Assembly: GCA_964633845.1 (NCBI GenBank)
Contig: CAZWLA010000040.1
Span: 1 to 12,366, forward strand
Direction of reading: 5' to 3'
From: JADHTT01 sp964633845
GTDB lineage: Bacteria; Campylobacterota; Campylobacteria; Campylobacterales; Arcobacteraceae
Length of the DNA stretch: 12,366 nucleotides
The position numbers and the translations under genes were made by a program. Positions 1-6,786 of this stretch are shown piece after piece; within the stretch, counting starts at the first letter, position 1, and each line of letters opens with the position of its first letter. The notes under the pieces were generated by a model. That model was not told where the DNA came from. It was given only the letters and a program-made list of their open reading frames with translations, and ran no database searches.

Positions 1-2
1 AC

Positions 3-152
3 TTAAGTATTATCTATTTTTAAAATGGAATACTTTTTTAAAAATATTATGTTTATACCTTGAATATTTGCTACTTGCTCCTGCCATATTTTTTTCTTTC
101 CATCAATATATTGATCTAATACATATAATCCATGAGATACAGATATAGTCAT
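3..152 (-). CDS. Doubtful small ORF, 49 aa, unknown
   Basis: This ORF is not recognised. It reads from an ATG (a TTG lies one codon earlier) to a TAA near the window edge, with a lysine-rich, mixed hydrophobic product beginning MTISVSHGLYVLDQYIDGKK. The reading frame stays open upstream to a TAA near position 215, so it could also be the 3' end of a decayed gene. An AAGGGA purine stretch lies near 190-195 but is too far from the ATG to act as its ribosome site. No domain is recognised. The rest of positions 1-270 shows only AT-rich sequence and a short tandem 11-mer (220-241). It may be a real small gene, a remnant or chance. Confidence 0.2.
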   Translation of the reverse strand: MTISVSHGLYVLDQYIDGKKKIWQEQVANIQGINIIFLKKYSILKIDNT

Positions 153-270
153 CAAAAATAATTTTATATTATTAACCGTAATTTTGAATCCCTTAATTAG
201 TTTAAACTTAGTTTATCTAAAAAATGTCATAAAAATGTTATAGCAATATTAATTTGTGATATTTATAAAA

Positions 271-1071
271 TTATTTTATACTATAATAAACATATATCTT
301 AACTTTTGTCTTTTCTGTAGGTCTTTGATAATCTTTGTATGCTAATTTTATGGTCTTGATAGTATTTTTATCTAAAGTTGTATAGCCTGAACCATTTGTG
401 ATTTTTAGATCTTTAATATCTCCATTTGGGTATAAAAAAAACTGTACTATATTCATACCTTGCTGTTTTGTCTTAACTGCAATTCTAGGATATCTAAGAT
501 ACATTTGTGTTACTTTACCAATATTATTTAAATTATTGTTTAAATATTTCTTTTGCTCTTTTGAAAATGTAAAATATTCGTCCCCATATAGTTTAATATA
601 ACTTTGTGTTGCCTTATCAAGCTTTTTTATTTTTTTTAGATCATCAATTTTTTTTTGAAGCTTTTGTTTTTTCCGTATAAGCTCTTTATTTTGAATAATT
701 TTTTGTTTTGGTTTTGTTTCTACTTTTTTATTAATAATCTTTTTTTCAATAGGTAATTTTTGTGGAATTTTAATATATTTTTTAGGCTTTGGTTTTTGAT
801 ATATTATTTTTTTACTCTTTATAATTTTAGGATTCGGTTTAACTTTTGGTTTTATATATGTCTTTGGGACTTTTTGTGGTTTTATTGAAGAAAGAGAAGC
901 TTTTGGTTGCATAAGCTTAACATATTTAATATTCTGATAGCCTATAGGTTTTATTTTATTTGTAGTACTGTAGTGTGGTTTTTTGAATTTTACTTTATCA
1001 TTTAGTAAATTAAATGTAACTATATGTAAAACTATAGACAATACAATAGTTAATGCTAAAATCCTATTCAA
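271..1071 (-). CDS. TonB-like energy transducer protein
   Basis: The 266-aa product has TonB architecture. A short cytoplasmic start is followed by one membrane helix (about residues 4-23), then a long lysine/proline-rich periplasmic stretch with many KPK/QKPK motifs (about 50-130), a charged probably helical segment (130-160), and a C-terminal TonB domain (about 190-266). That domain shows YPRIA, a G-x-N-I-V-Q-F strand, PNGDI and the SGYTTLD block. TonB proteins carry proton-motive energy from ExbB/ExbD to outer-membrane receptors. The start is TTG at 1071, chosen because it puts the membrane anchor at the N terminus. The gene begins 5 nt after the gdhA stop and is probably co-transcribed with it. 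No exbB, exbD or receptor gene is in the window, so its partner is unknown. Confidence 0.8.
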   Translation of the reverse strand: MNRILALTIVLSIVLHIVTFNLLNDKVKFKKPHYSTTNKIKPIGYQNIKYVKLMQPKASLSSIKPQKVPKTYIKPKVKPNPKIIKSKKIIYQKPKPKKYIKIPQKLPIEKKIINKKVETKPKQKIIQNKELIRKKQKLQKKIDDLKKIKKLDKATQSYIKLYGDEYFTFSKEQKKYLNNNLNNIGKVTQMYLRYPRIAVKTKQQGMNIVQFFLYPNGDIKDLKITNGSGYTTLDKNTIKTIKLAYKDYQRPTEKTKVKIYVYYSIK

Positions 1072-1076
1072 TATTT

Positions 1077-2432
1077 CTATACACCTTCAGCTATCATAGC
1101 ATCTGCAACTCTTTTAAATCCTAAGATATTGGCACCATGGACATAATTACCTTCAACATTATACTCTTTTGCTACACTTGATATATTTTCACAAATATTT
1201 GACATTGTTTCTTGAAGTTTACGATCAACTTCACCTTCACTCCATGGTTGCATAGAAGCATTTTGAGACATCTCAAATTCACTTACAGCAACACCTCCAG
1301 CATTAGCTGCCTTTGCAGGAGCAAAAAGTATATTATTTGCCTGCAGATATTCAATAGCTTTAGGAGTGCTTGGCATATTTGCACCTTCTGCTATAATGGT
1401 AGTCCCATTTTTAGCTAAATTTTGTGCATCTTTGAGTGTAAGTTCATTTTGTGTTGCACATGGAAATGCTGCATATGATGGTATATCCCATACTGGATGT
1501 GAATCTTTTGGATAATCTTCAATTTTTATATATTTGGCATCATGATATGTTTCTAAGTAGCCAGATACACATCCTTTTTTAGTTGATTTTAATTGTTTAA
1601 TCAGTTCTAAGTCTATTCCTCTTTGATCATATATCAACCCTCTACTACAACTACATGTTACAGGAATTGCTCCTACTTGATAAAGTTTTTCAATAGTATG
1701 AATTGCTACATTCCCAGAACCACTTACTGTACATATCTTACCTTCTAGTGATTCTTTATTTTGAATCTCTAACATTTTTTGAGTAAAATAAATTAAACCA
1801 TATCCTGTAGCTTCAGGTCTTAATATTGATCCACCAAACATATGTGGTTTACCTGTAAGTATCCCCTCATATTTTGAAGTAATTTTTTTATATGCACCAA
1901 AAAGATATCCAATCTCTTTATTTCCAACACCAATATCACCAGCTGGTACATCAATTCTGGGTCCAATATATTTATGAAGTTCTGTCATAAATGATTTGCA
2001 AAACCTCATAATCTCCATATCTGATTTTCCTTTTGGATCAAAGTCACTACCACCTTTACCACCACCAATTGGAAGTCCAGTTAGTGAGTTTTTGAATATT
2101 TGTTCAAAAGCTAAAAAATTTAAGATATCTTCATTTACACTTGGATGAAATCTAATTCCGCCCTTATAAGGTCCTAGTGCATTATTAAATTGTACTCTAT
2201 AGCCTGTATTTACTTGTATATTATTATTATCATCCATCCAAGTAACTTTAAATTTAACTAATCTATCAGGTGTTACAATTCGCTCTAAAATAGAATGTTT
2301 TTTATAGTCTTGATTAGCTTCAAGTATAGGCTTAATTGATTGCAATACCTCTTCAACAGCTTGAAAAAAATCGGTGTTTAGAGCACAATTTGTATGCTTT
2401 AATGATTGCATAATATTTTCTATATTTGCCAT
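1077..2432 (-). CDS. gdhA: NADP-type glutamate dehydrogenase
   Basis: This 451-aa protein has the length and motifs of the hexameric bacterial GdhA family, which reductively aminates 2-oxoglutarate to glutamate in the cytoplasm for ammonium assimilation. The substrate domain shows GPYKGGIRFHPSVN with K90, then LPIGGGKGGSDFDPKGK with the probable catalytic lysine K126, and PAGDIGVG with the probable catalytic aspartate D166. A Rossmann dinucleotide fold follows with GSGNVA near residue 240. C-terminal blocks AEGANMP and AxAANAGGVAVSEFEMSQN are typical. The ATG has an AAAGG ribosome site seven bases upstream. The gene is divergent from bpt/ate and precedes the tonB-like gene by 5 nt. NADP preference is inferred from family resemblance, not from a decisive residue. 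No truncation is seen. Confidence 0.96.
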   Translation of the reverse strand: MANIENIMQSLKHTNCALNTDFFQAVEEVLQSIKPILEANQDYKKHSILERIVTPDRLVKFKVTWMDDNNNIQVNTGYRVQFNNALGPYKGGIRFHPSVNEDILNFLAFEQIFKNSLTGLPIGGGKGGSDFDPKGKSDMEIMRFCKSFMTELHKYIGPRIDVPAGDIGVGNKEIGYLFGAYKKITSKYEGILTGKPHMFGGSILRPEATGYGLIYFTQKMLEIQNKESLEGKICTVSGSGNVAIHTIEKLYQVGAIPVTCSCSRGLIYDQRGIDLELIKQLKSTKKGCVSGYLETYHDAKYIKIEDYPKDSHPVWDIPSYAAFPCATQNELTLKDAQNLAKNGTTIIAEGANMPSTPKAIEYLQANNILFAPAKAANAGGVAVSEFEMSQNASMQPWSEGEVDRKLQETMSNICENISSVAKEYNVEGNYVHGANILGFKRVADAMIAEGV

Positions 2433-2458
2433 GGTAATACCTTTTTATTATAATCGAT

Positions 2459-2482
2459 ATCATAACATATATTTGTTATAAT
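2459..2482. promoter_or_regulatory. Back-to-back extended -10 promoters for gdhA and bpt
   Basis: On the plus strand TGTTATAAT (2474-2482) is a TG-extended -10, predicting a start near 2488-2490, at the bpt ATG itself. On the minus strand TGTTATGAT (read 2467 down to 2459) is its near mirror image and predicts a gdhA start near 2452, leaving about 20 nt that include the AAAGG ribosome site. The two boxes are arms of an inverted repeat, ATAACA-N6-TGTTAT. A second minus-strand TATAAT (2452-2447) is also possible but would start transcription inside the ribosome site. No -35 boxes are convincing, as is usual for Campylobacterota. Confidence 0.5.
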
Positions 2483-2488
2483 GGTATT

Positions 2489-3226
2489 ATGTTAAATATA
2501 AATGCAGATATGGAATTTATCGAGGATAGGAAACAGTGTTCATATTTTGATGATAAGTTATCAGATACTAGATATAAGATCCAGCATGATTGTAGTGCTA
2601 ATGATGCGTATAATTTACTTGAACGTGGTTGGAGACGCTTTGGCAAGATGAGTTTTGTGCCAGAGTGTATTGATTGCAATGAATGTATCAGTATTAGAAT
2701 AGATGTAAAAAAATATAAATTTTCTAAATCTGACAAAAGAGTTTTAGCTAAAAACAGAACCACAGATGTATATGTTCAAGAACCATCACTAAGTTTGGAA
2801 CATATAGATATTTATAATCGATACCATAAGCATATGGAGGGTAAAAAGCAGTGGAATTATAATGATATTTCACCTGAGGATTATCATGCCTCTTATGTTG
2901 ATGGTGCTAAAGACTATGGAAGAGAGATGCTATATTTTAAAGATGGAAAACTTATAGCAGTAGCATTAAGTGATTTTTTTTCTACAGGTATATCTTCTGT
3001 ATATTGTTATTATGATCATGATTATAAAGATTTATCATTAGGTAAGTTTTCAATTTTAGCACAAATTAATATTGCTAAACGCAATGATATTCCATATATT
3101 TATCTTGGATATTGGATTAAAGATCATTTTAGCATGGGATACAAAGAGGCTTATGAGCCATTTGAGTATTTAATAAATAGACCATCACAAGAGGATACAC
3201 CAATATGGAGAATATATGAAAGATAA
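2489..3226 (+). CDS. bpt: Aspartate/glutamate leucyl- or arginyl-protein transferase (bacterial ATE/Bpt)
   Basis: The 245-aa product belongs to the ATE/Bpt family, which moves leucine (bacterial Bpt) or arginine from aminoacyl-tRNA to N-terminal acidic residues and so marks proteins for N-end-rule degradation by ClpAP/ClpS. The N-terminal domain carries the family cysteines C17 and the cluster C60, C63, C66, followed by the GWRRFG block (47-52). The C-terminal acyltransferase half shows ISSVYCYYD, LGKFSILAQI, the YIYLGYWI strand and MGYKEAYEP. Length matches the family. ATG 2489 is used here; an in-frame ATG lies at 2510. Neither has a clear ribosome site, and the -10 box places transcription start at about 2489. 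It is the first gene of a four-gene overlapping operon. Leucine versus arginine specificity cannot be read from sequence. Confidence 0.88.
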   Translation: MLNINADMEFIEDRKQCSYFDDKLSDTRYKIQHDCSANDAYNLLERGWRRFGKMSFVPECIDCNECISIRIDVKKYKFSKSDKRVLAKNRTTDVYVQEPSLSLEHIDIYNRYHKHMEGKKQWNYNDISPEDYHASYVDGAKDYGREMLYFKDGKLIAVALSDFFSTGISSVYCYYDHDYKDLSLGKFSILAQINIAKRNDIPYIYLGYWIKDHFSMGYKEAYEPFEYLINRPSQEDTPIWRIYER

Positions 3227-3566
3227 TATTATAGTTGAAGATAATTCAATATTTGAACAATTAGAAAATTCTATCTCAAATGAAGAGAGACTAATATTAA
3301 GGCTTCAAGGCTTCTGTGAAGAGATTCTTAATTTTGAAGATGATTGTACGGAGGTTGAAGATAGAGAAGCTTCTATTATGACAAAAGCTACTAAAATAGC
3401 TAATAAGCTATTTAATAATGTTTTAGAGGATAGTGAGTATGATTTAAAATCATTTGATATATATCCTGTATACTCTAAAATTGAATTTACAATTTCAAAA
3501 GATGAAGATTTACAAAGCTTTAATCTAATGGTTGAAAATGATGGCTTTGAATTGGAACAAGTATGA
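3216..3566 (+). CDS. Acidic soluble protein of unknown function
   Basis: This 116-aa protein is not recognised. It is strongly acidic, with runs of Glu and Asp in the N-terminal half (FEDDCTEVEDRE near residues 42-53) and no signal peptide or membrane segment, so it should be cytoplasmic. The C-terminal third alternates hydrophobic and polar residues (YSKIEFTIS, LQSFNLMVENDGF) and probably forms beta strands. The ATG has a GGAG ribosome site five bases upstream (3207-3210) and overlaps the end of bpt by 11 nt. Its own end overlaps the next gene in ATGA. These overlaps indicate a co-translated operon, but they do not tell its function. Confidence 0.75.
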   Translation: MKDNIIVEDNSIFEQLENSISNEERLILRLQGFCEEILNFEDDCTEVEDREASIMTKATKIANKLFNNVLEDSEYDLKSFDIYPVYSKIEFTISKDEDLQSFNLMVENDGFELEQV

Positions 3567-3775
3567 GTGAAACTAAAGTAATTATTGCTACAATAGTATT
3601 AATGACAATAGTAAGTTACCCTATGGGGTATTTTACTTCACTATATATTGCTCAAGAAGGGACACAATTAGCTAAAGTACTACACTTAAGTTTTATTGTA
3701 TTGTTTTTTACAAGCTTTTATGCATCAATAAAAAATAAAATGATGGATATTTTAAAAGGACAATTAGATGATTAA
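3563..3775 (+). CDS. Small inner-membrane protein with two helices
   Basis: The 70-aa product has two predicted membrane helices, about residues 5-27 and 38-57, joined by a short loop (SLYIAQEGTQLAK) and followed by a short charged tail ending GQLDD. No known family is recognised. A start in the ATGA overlap with the preceding gene and an 8-nt overlap with the following one show it is an internal member of the bpt operon. It may act with the next gene, which encodes a secreted protein, but that is only suggested by position. Confidence 0.72.
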   Translation: MSETKVIIATIVLMTIVSYPMGYFTSLYIAQEGTQLAKVLHLSFIVLFFTSFYASIKNKMMDILKGQLDD

Positions 3776-4091
3776 AAAAATATTTTTATCAATAGTATTT
3801 TTATCAAGTATATTATATTCAAATGAATCTACAGTTGATTGTTTAATTATTGAGGAAGAAAACTCAATTATATGTAAATATACACATGAGAGAACTACAG
3901 AAGAAAAAATGATTAAAATTGAATGGATCGAACCAAATGGTGAAATTACACGATCAAGAGATATGATTATTCCAGCTGGACATGGGTCAGTATATGACTT
4001 TAGATATCTAAAAGGTCGAACAATAGGTAAGTGGACTGTTCAAATTACAGATAATAATGAAATATTTAAAGCAAATTTTATTATAGATTAA
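3768..4091 (+). CDS. Small secreted (periplasmic) protein, unknown
   Basis: The 107-aa protein begins with a classic signal peptide: MIKKI, a hydrophobic core FLSIVFLSSILYS, and a likely cleavage just after it. The mature part of about 88 residues contains two cysteines (DCLIIE and IICKYT) that could form a disulfide, followed by strand-rich sequence (KIEWIEPNGEITRSRDMII, GKWTVQITDNNEIFKANF). That pattern suggests a small beta-sandwich, but no family is identified with confidence. A strong AAAAGGA ribosome site (3754-3760) sits seven bases before the ATG, unlike the weaker sites of its neighbours. The stop codon lies 2 nt from that of the convergent resolvase-like gene, leaving no room for a shared intergenic terminator. 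Confidence 0.75.
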   Translation: MIKKIFLSIVFLSSILYSNESTVDCLIIEEENSIICKYTHERTTEEKMIKIEWIEPNGEITRSRDMIIPAGHGSVYDFRYLKGRTIGKWTVQITDNNEIFKANFIID

Positions 4092-4093
4092 TT

Positions 4094-4732
4094 TTAAAAA
4101 AGACTCTTAGATTCATCTAGTGCTATTTGCTTAATATTTCGTTTATTAATATAGTTATTTAACCCTATATGGTTGTTGTATCCTAATTGCTTTGCAATCT
4201 TCCGTACACTCAAGCCTAGTGCTAAAAGTTCTTTTATTGTATCTAATTGGCTGTCAAATTTAGATTTTTGAATAGTACCTTTAGGTTTACCTAAATTAAT
4301 GCCATCAAGTTTTTTAGCAATTAAAGCTTCTTTTGTTCTTATACTCATCAAGTCTTTATCTAGCTTTAAAGTTGATTGCATCACTGTTAGTATCATCTGA
4401 GTAAGTTTATCATTTGGTATTAAATCAAAATTTTGATCTATACTTGTGATTTTAATATCTTGTCCTAAAATATTGTTTATAGTATCTAAAATAACATCAG
4501 TGGTTCTTCCAAAAACATGTAGATTTGCCACTAACAATACTGTGTCTTGTGTACAGTTTTCTAAAAGCTTTAGTATACTTTTTCCCTCTTTTGGAGTATT
4601 TACATCATATTGAATACTACTTGTTAGTGCTATTTTATTGGCTAAAACATATGACTTTATTGTATTAACTTGATCCTCTTGATATGGTAAATTATTTTCA
4701 TTCTTTCTAATAAAGGCAATAGTATCTGACAT
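4094..4732 (-). CDS. Resolvase-like protein lacking the catalytic serine
   Basis: The 212-aa protein follows the plan of small serine recombinases (resolvase/invertase): an N-terminal catalytic-type domain (1-135), a linker with TKEALIAKKLDGINLGKPKGT (about 133-155), and a C-terminal helix-turn-helix (about 165-205, LGLSVRKIAKQLGYNN). The active site appears dead. In the R-x-S motif the arginine is R9, but the serine position is N11. The usual DRLGR block reads HVFGR (72-76), keeping only the last arginine. It is therefore probably a DNA-binding or oligomerising protein rather than a recombinase. The ATG has an AAGGA ribosome site seven bases upstream. A 25-bp palindrome lies at the likely -35, suggesting self-regulation. 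No mobile-element ends are seen around it. Confidence 0.82.
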   Translation of the reverse strand: MSDTIAFIRKNENNLPYQEDQVNTIKSYVLANKIALTSSIQYDVNTPKEGKSILKLLENCTQDTVLLVANLHVFGRTTDVILDTINNILGQDIKITSIDQNFDLIPNDKLTQMILTVMQSTLKLDKDLMSIRTKEALIAKKLDGINLGKPKGTIQKSKFDSQLDTIKELLALGLSVRKIAKQLGYNNHIGLNNYINKRNIKQIALDESKSLF

Positions 4733-4738
4733 AAATAA

Positions 4739-4852
4739 TCCTTACATTTTGTTATATATTAAATAGATAAGCATACATAGTGTATGCTTATAAGATATTA
4801 AATATTATACACAATGTTATCTTGTAATTTCTTATATATTCCTTACATTTTG
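4739..4852. repeat. 13-bp direct repeat flanking the palindrome
   Basis: TCCTTACATTTTG occurs exactly at 4739-4751 and again at 4840-4852. The first copy, read on the minus strand, supplies the AAGGA ribosome site of the resolvase-like gene. A TTATATATT stretch also accompanies each copy, but on opposite sides (after the first, before the second). The 25-bp palindrome lies between them. It may be a small duplication or paired binding sites. Confidence 0.6.
4767..4791. promoter_or_regulatory. Perfect 25-bp palindrome, probable operator
   Basis: Two 11-bp arms, ATAAGCATACA and TGTATGCTTAT, match perfectly around a TAG spacer. There is no T-run, so it is unlikely to be a terminator. For the minus-strand resolvase-like gene, a -10 such as TAATAT (4761-4756) or TATAAC (4756-4751) places its -35 directly over this palindrome. 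A dimeric repressor site is the natural reading, and the adjacent helix-turn-helix protein is the natural candidate ligand. That link is inference. Confidence 0.6.
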
Positions 4853-4900
4853 ACTATTTAAATAATAAGTTTATATTAAAATAGTAATTTAGCAATAATT

Positions 4901-4909
4901 TGATAAAAT
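4901..4909 (+). promoter_or_regulatory. Extended -10 promoter of ubiX operon
   Basis: TGATAAAAT is a TG-extended -10 (TG, one base, TAAAAT). It predicts transcription from about 4916, giving a 20-nt leader that contains the AAAGG ribosome site before the TTG start of ubiX. The upstream sequence is AT-rich, as expected for Campylobacterota promoters. Confidence 0.45.
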
Positions 4910-4935
4910 CATATAAATTAATTAAAGGTAAATTA

Positions 4936-5478
4936 TTGAAACTTATTGTAGCAATTACTGGTGCTAGTGGAATTAAACTTGGAGTAAAGTTTTTGTCATT
5001 AGTTCCGGACAATATAGAACTTTTTGTTGTGTTATCAGAAAATGCAAAGATAGCCTTGCCATATGAGTGTGATATTCCATTGCCACAAGATTCAAATATT
5101 AAATACTTTGATGATGATGCTATTGAATCATCAATATCTTCTGGCTCATTTAAAACAAATGCCATGATTATCTTACCTTGTAGTATGAATACCTTGGCAA
5201 AATGTACAGTAGGAATTGCAGATAGTTTAATTACTAGAGTTTTTTCTGTAATGCTAAAAGAGAAAAGAGATATTGTATTGGCACCAAGAGAGATGCCTTA
5301 TAATACAATTCAATTAGAAAATATGTCAAAACTTTCAAGCTTAGGAGTGAATATAGCACCACCTGTACTTGGGTATTATTCAAAACAACAAACACTAGAA
5401 GAGATGGAAGATTTTATGATTGGAAAATGGTTTGATATGTTGAATATTGAAAATAAACTTTATAAACGATGGAGTTGA
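4936..5478 (+). CDS. ubiX: Flavin prenyltransferase UbiX
   Basis: The 180-aa product matches UbiX, which prenylates reduced FMN with dimethylallyl phosphate to make the cofactor of UbiD-type decarboxylases, used in ubiquinone or menaquinone biosynthesis. Visible motifs are the N-terminal ITGASGIKLG loop that binds FMN phosphate, PCSMNTLAKCTVGIADSLITR in the middle, LAPREMP, and the C-terminal MEDFMIGKWFDML. The start chosen is TTG 4936, because it gives the typical MKLIVAITGASG beginning and has AAAGG seven bases upstream. An in-frame TTG at 4900 would add 12 residues, sits on the -10 box and is not favoured. It leads a run of four tightly packed genes with coaD, tmk and a membrane protein. 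Confidence 0.92.
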   Translation: MKLIVAITGASGIKLGVKFLSLVPDNIELFVVLSENAKIALPYECDIPLPQDSNIKYFDDDAIESSISSGSFKTNAMIILPCSMNTLAKCTVGIADSLITRVFSVMLKEKRDIVLAPREMPYNTIQLENMSKLSSLGVNIAPPVLGYYSKQQTLEEMEDFMIGKWFDMLNIENKLYKRWS

Positions 5479-5482
5479 GTAG

Positions 5483-5971
5483 ATGAGTAAAAAAAGAGCA
5501 ATATATAGTGGTACTTTTGATCCAATAACAAATGGTCATATGGATATTATTAAAAGAGCATTAAATGTTTTTGATGAAGTGATAGTTGCCGTTGCTGCTT
5601 CAACATCAAAAAAACCAATGTTTGATATGAATACAAGGGTAAAACTAATTAATAAAGCAACGAAAGATTTAAATGTAACTGCCAAGCCATTTAATACTTT
5701 GCTTGTTGATTTTGCTAAGCAAGAGGGTGTTAATACAATCGTAAGAGGATTAAGAGCTGTAAGTGATTTTGAATATGAGTTACAAATGGGTTATGCAAAT
5801 AATTCATTAGATAAAGAGATCGATACAATGTATCTTATGCCATCATTAGAAAATGCCTTTGTAAGTTCATCAGTTGTACGAGAGATTTTAAAGTTTAATG
5901 GTTGTGCTAGTCATCTAGTACCAGCAGAGATATTAGAAGATCTAAGGGAATATCAAACATGTACATCGTAA
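5483..5971 (+). CDS. coaD: Phosphopantetheine adenylyltransferase
   Basis: The 162-aa protein is CoaD, which joins ATP and 4'-phosphopantetheine to dephospho-CoA in the penultimate step of coenzyme A synthesis. The nucleotidyltransferase signature SGTFDPITNGHMD (9-21) contains the T/H-x-G-H type motif with H19. RGLRAVSDFEYELQMGYAN forms the phosphopantetheine-binding region, and the FVSSSVVREI segment near the C terminus is the ATP-binding motif. Length is typical of the family. A GGAG ribosome site lies in the end of ubiX (5471-5474), and the 3' end overlaps tmk by 13 nt. No defect is visible. Confidence 0.96.
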   Translation: MSKKRAIYSGTFDPITNGHMDIIKRALNVFDEVIVAVAASTSKKPMFDMNTRVKLINKATKDLNVTAKPFNTLLVDFAKQEGVNTIVRGLRAVSDFEYELQMGYANNSLDKEIDTMYLMPSLENAFVSSSVVREILKFNGCASHLVPAEILEDLREYQTCTS

Positions 5972-6525
5972 TTGAAGGGATAGATACAGCTGGGAAATCA
6001 ACACAGTTAGATATTTTACAGCAAAACTATCCAAATGCTATTTTTACAAAAGAGCCAGGTGGTACACAAATAGGTCAAGAATTAAGAGAAATGGTTTTAA
6101 ATGGTCGTGCAAAATCAAAAATAGCAGAGATGCTAATATTTTTAGCTGATCGTGCAGAGCATATAGAAGAAGTTATACTACCAAATAAAGACAAAATGGT
6201 AATTAGTGATAGAAGTTTAATAAGTGGAATTGCTTACGCTAATACACTCCCATTAGAACAGATGATTGAATTAAATCTATTAGCTACATCAAATACTCTC
6301 CCAAGTCATGTAATACTACTAGAACTTACAGAAGAAGAGTTAATCTATAGATTAAGCCAAAAAGAGAAGGATAGTATTGAAAGTAGGGGTATTGAGTATC
6401 TTATGAATATTCAAGATAGACTTAAACAATCAATTATAAAAATGGGTATAAATCATATTTTTATTGATGCAAAAGAACCTATTGAAGATATATCTTCTAA
6501 AATTGATACTTTTTTAAAGGCTTAA
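5959..6525 (+). CDS. tmk: Thymidylate kinase
   Basis: The 188-aa protein phosphorylates dTMP to dTDP using ATP, an essential step for DNA synthesis. The P-loop GIDTAGKST (7-15), the FTKEPGGT substrate motif near residue 30, ISDRSLISGIAYAN near residue 83 (DR motif), and a LID-like KEKDSIESRG region near 134-143 identify it. It is slightly shorter than enterobacterial Tmk, as is usual in Campylobacterota. Its ATG lies inside the end of coaD (13-nt overlap), so translation is probably coupled. In Campylobacter jejuni the remembered order continues from tmk to hisS; here a small membrane gene and the cas operon follow instead. Confidence 0.94.
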   Translation: MYIVIEGIDTAGKSTQLDILQQNYPNAIFTKEPGGTQIGQELREMVLNGRAKSKIAEMLIFLADRAEHIEEVILPNKDKMVISDRSLISGIAYANTLPLEQMIELNLLATSNTLPSHVILLELTEEELIYRLSQKEKDSIESRGIEYLMNIQDRLKQSIIKMGINHIFIDAKEPIEDISSKIDTFLKA

Positions 6526-6526
6526 A

Positions 6527-6748
6527 TTGAAACTAGGAATAATATTATTTATAATAGGTGTAATACTTGTAGCATACCTTTCAAATATGAAAATAAAAAA
6601 AAGAGTTGTTAAACAAATAGGTATTATTTTTGGGATTATCATGGCAATATATGGAATTATTATATTTGCACAACCTGATGAAGATACTTATATAAAATTT
6701 ACAAAAACTACGGTATCAAAAGAGACTAAAGTAGAAAATAATAAATAA
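6527..6748 (+). CDS. Small membrane protein, two helices, unknown
   Basis: The 73-aa product has two hydrophobic helices, about residues 3-20 and 30-48, separated by a basic loop (NMKIKKRVVKQ), with a polar 25-residue tail. The positive loop suggests both ends face the periplasm. It is not recognised as a family. The TTG start at 6527 lies one base after the tmk stop and has AAAGG six bases upstream (6516-6520). It is the last gene before cas9, 38 nt away. Whether it belongs to the housekeeping operon or to the cas genes cannot be decided from sequence; the spacing favours the former. Confidence 0.65.
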   Translation: MKLGIILFIIGVILVAYLSNMKIKKRVVKQIGIIFGIIMAIYGIIIFAQPDEDTYIKFTKTTVSKETKVENNK

Positions 6749-6786
6749 AAGAAGTTAATTTGATAGTCACTCAGGAGAAAACCACT

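Noticed and set aside
220..241. Tandem 11-mer AAAAATGTCAT / AAAAATGTTAT
   Set aside because: Only two imperfect copies in very AT-rich DNA with no linked gene; chance is a sufficient explanation.
2476..2763. 95-codon minus-strand ORF opposite bpt/ate
   Set aside because: The plus-strand protein has clear family motifs through this region; the opposite frame shows none and is a shadow.
4094..4860. Resolvase-like gene as part of a transposon or genomic island
   Set aside because: No transposase, terminal inverted repeats or target duplication could be found, and the protein lacks its catalytic serine.
4900..4935. Longer ubiX from TTG 4900
   Set aside because: It adds 12 residues before the conserved MKLIVAITGASG start and overlaps the likely -10 box, while TTG 4936 has AAAGG at good spacing.
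6760..6786. In-frame TTG start nine codons upstream of cas9 ATG
   Set aside because: The ATG at 6787 has a well-spaced AGGAG site and gives the usual Cas9 beginning just before RuvC-I; the extension looks like untranslated leader.
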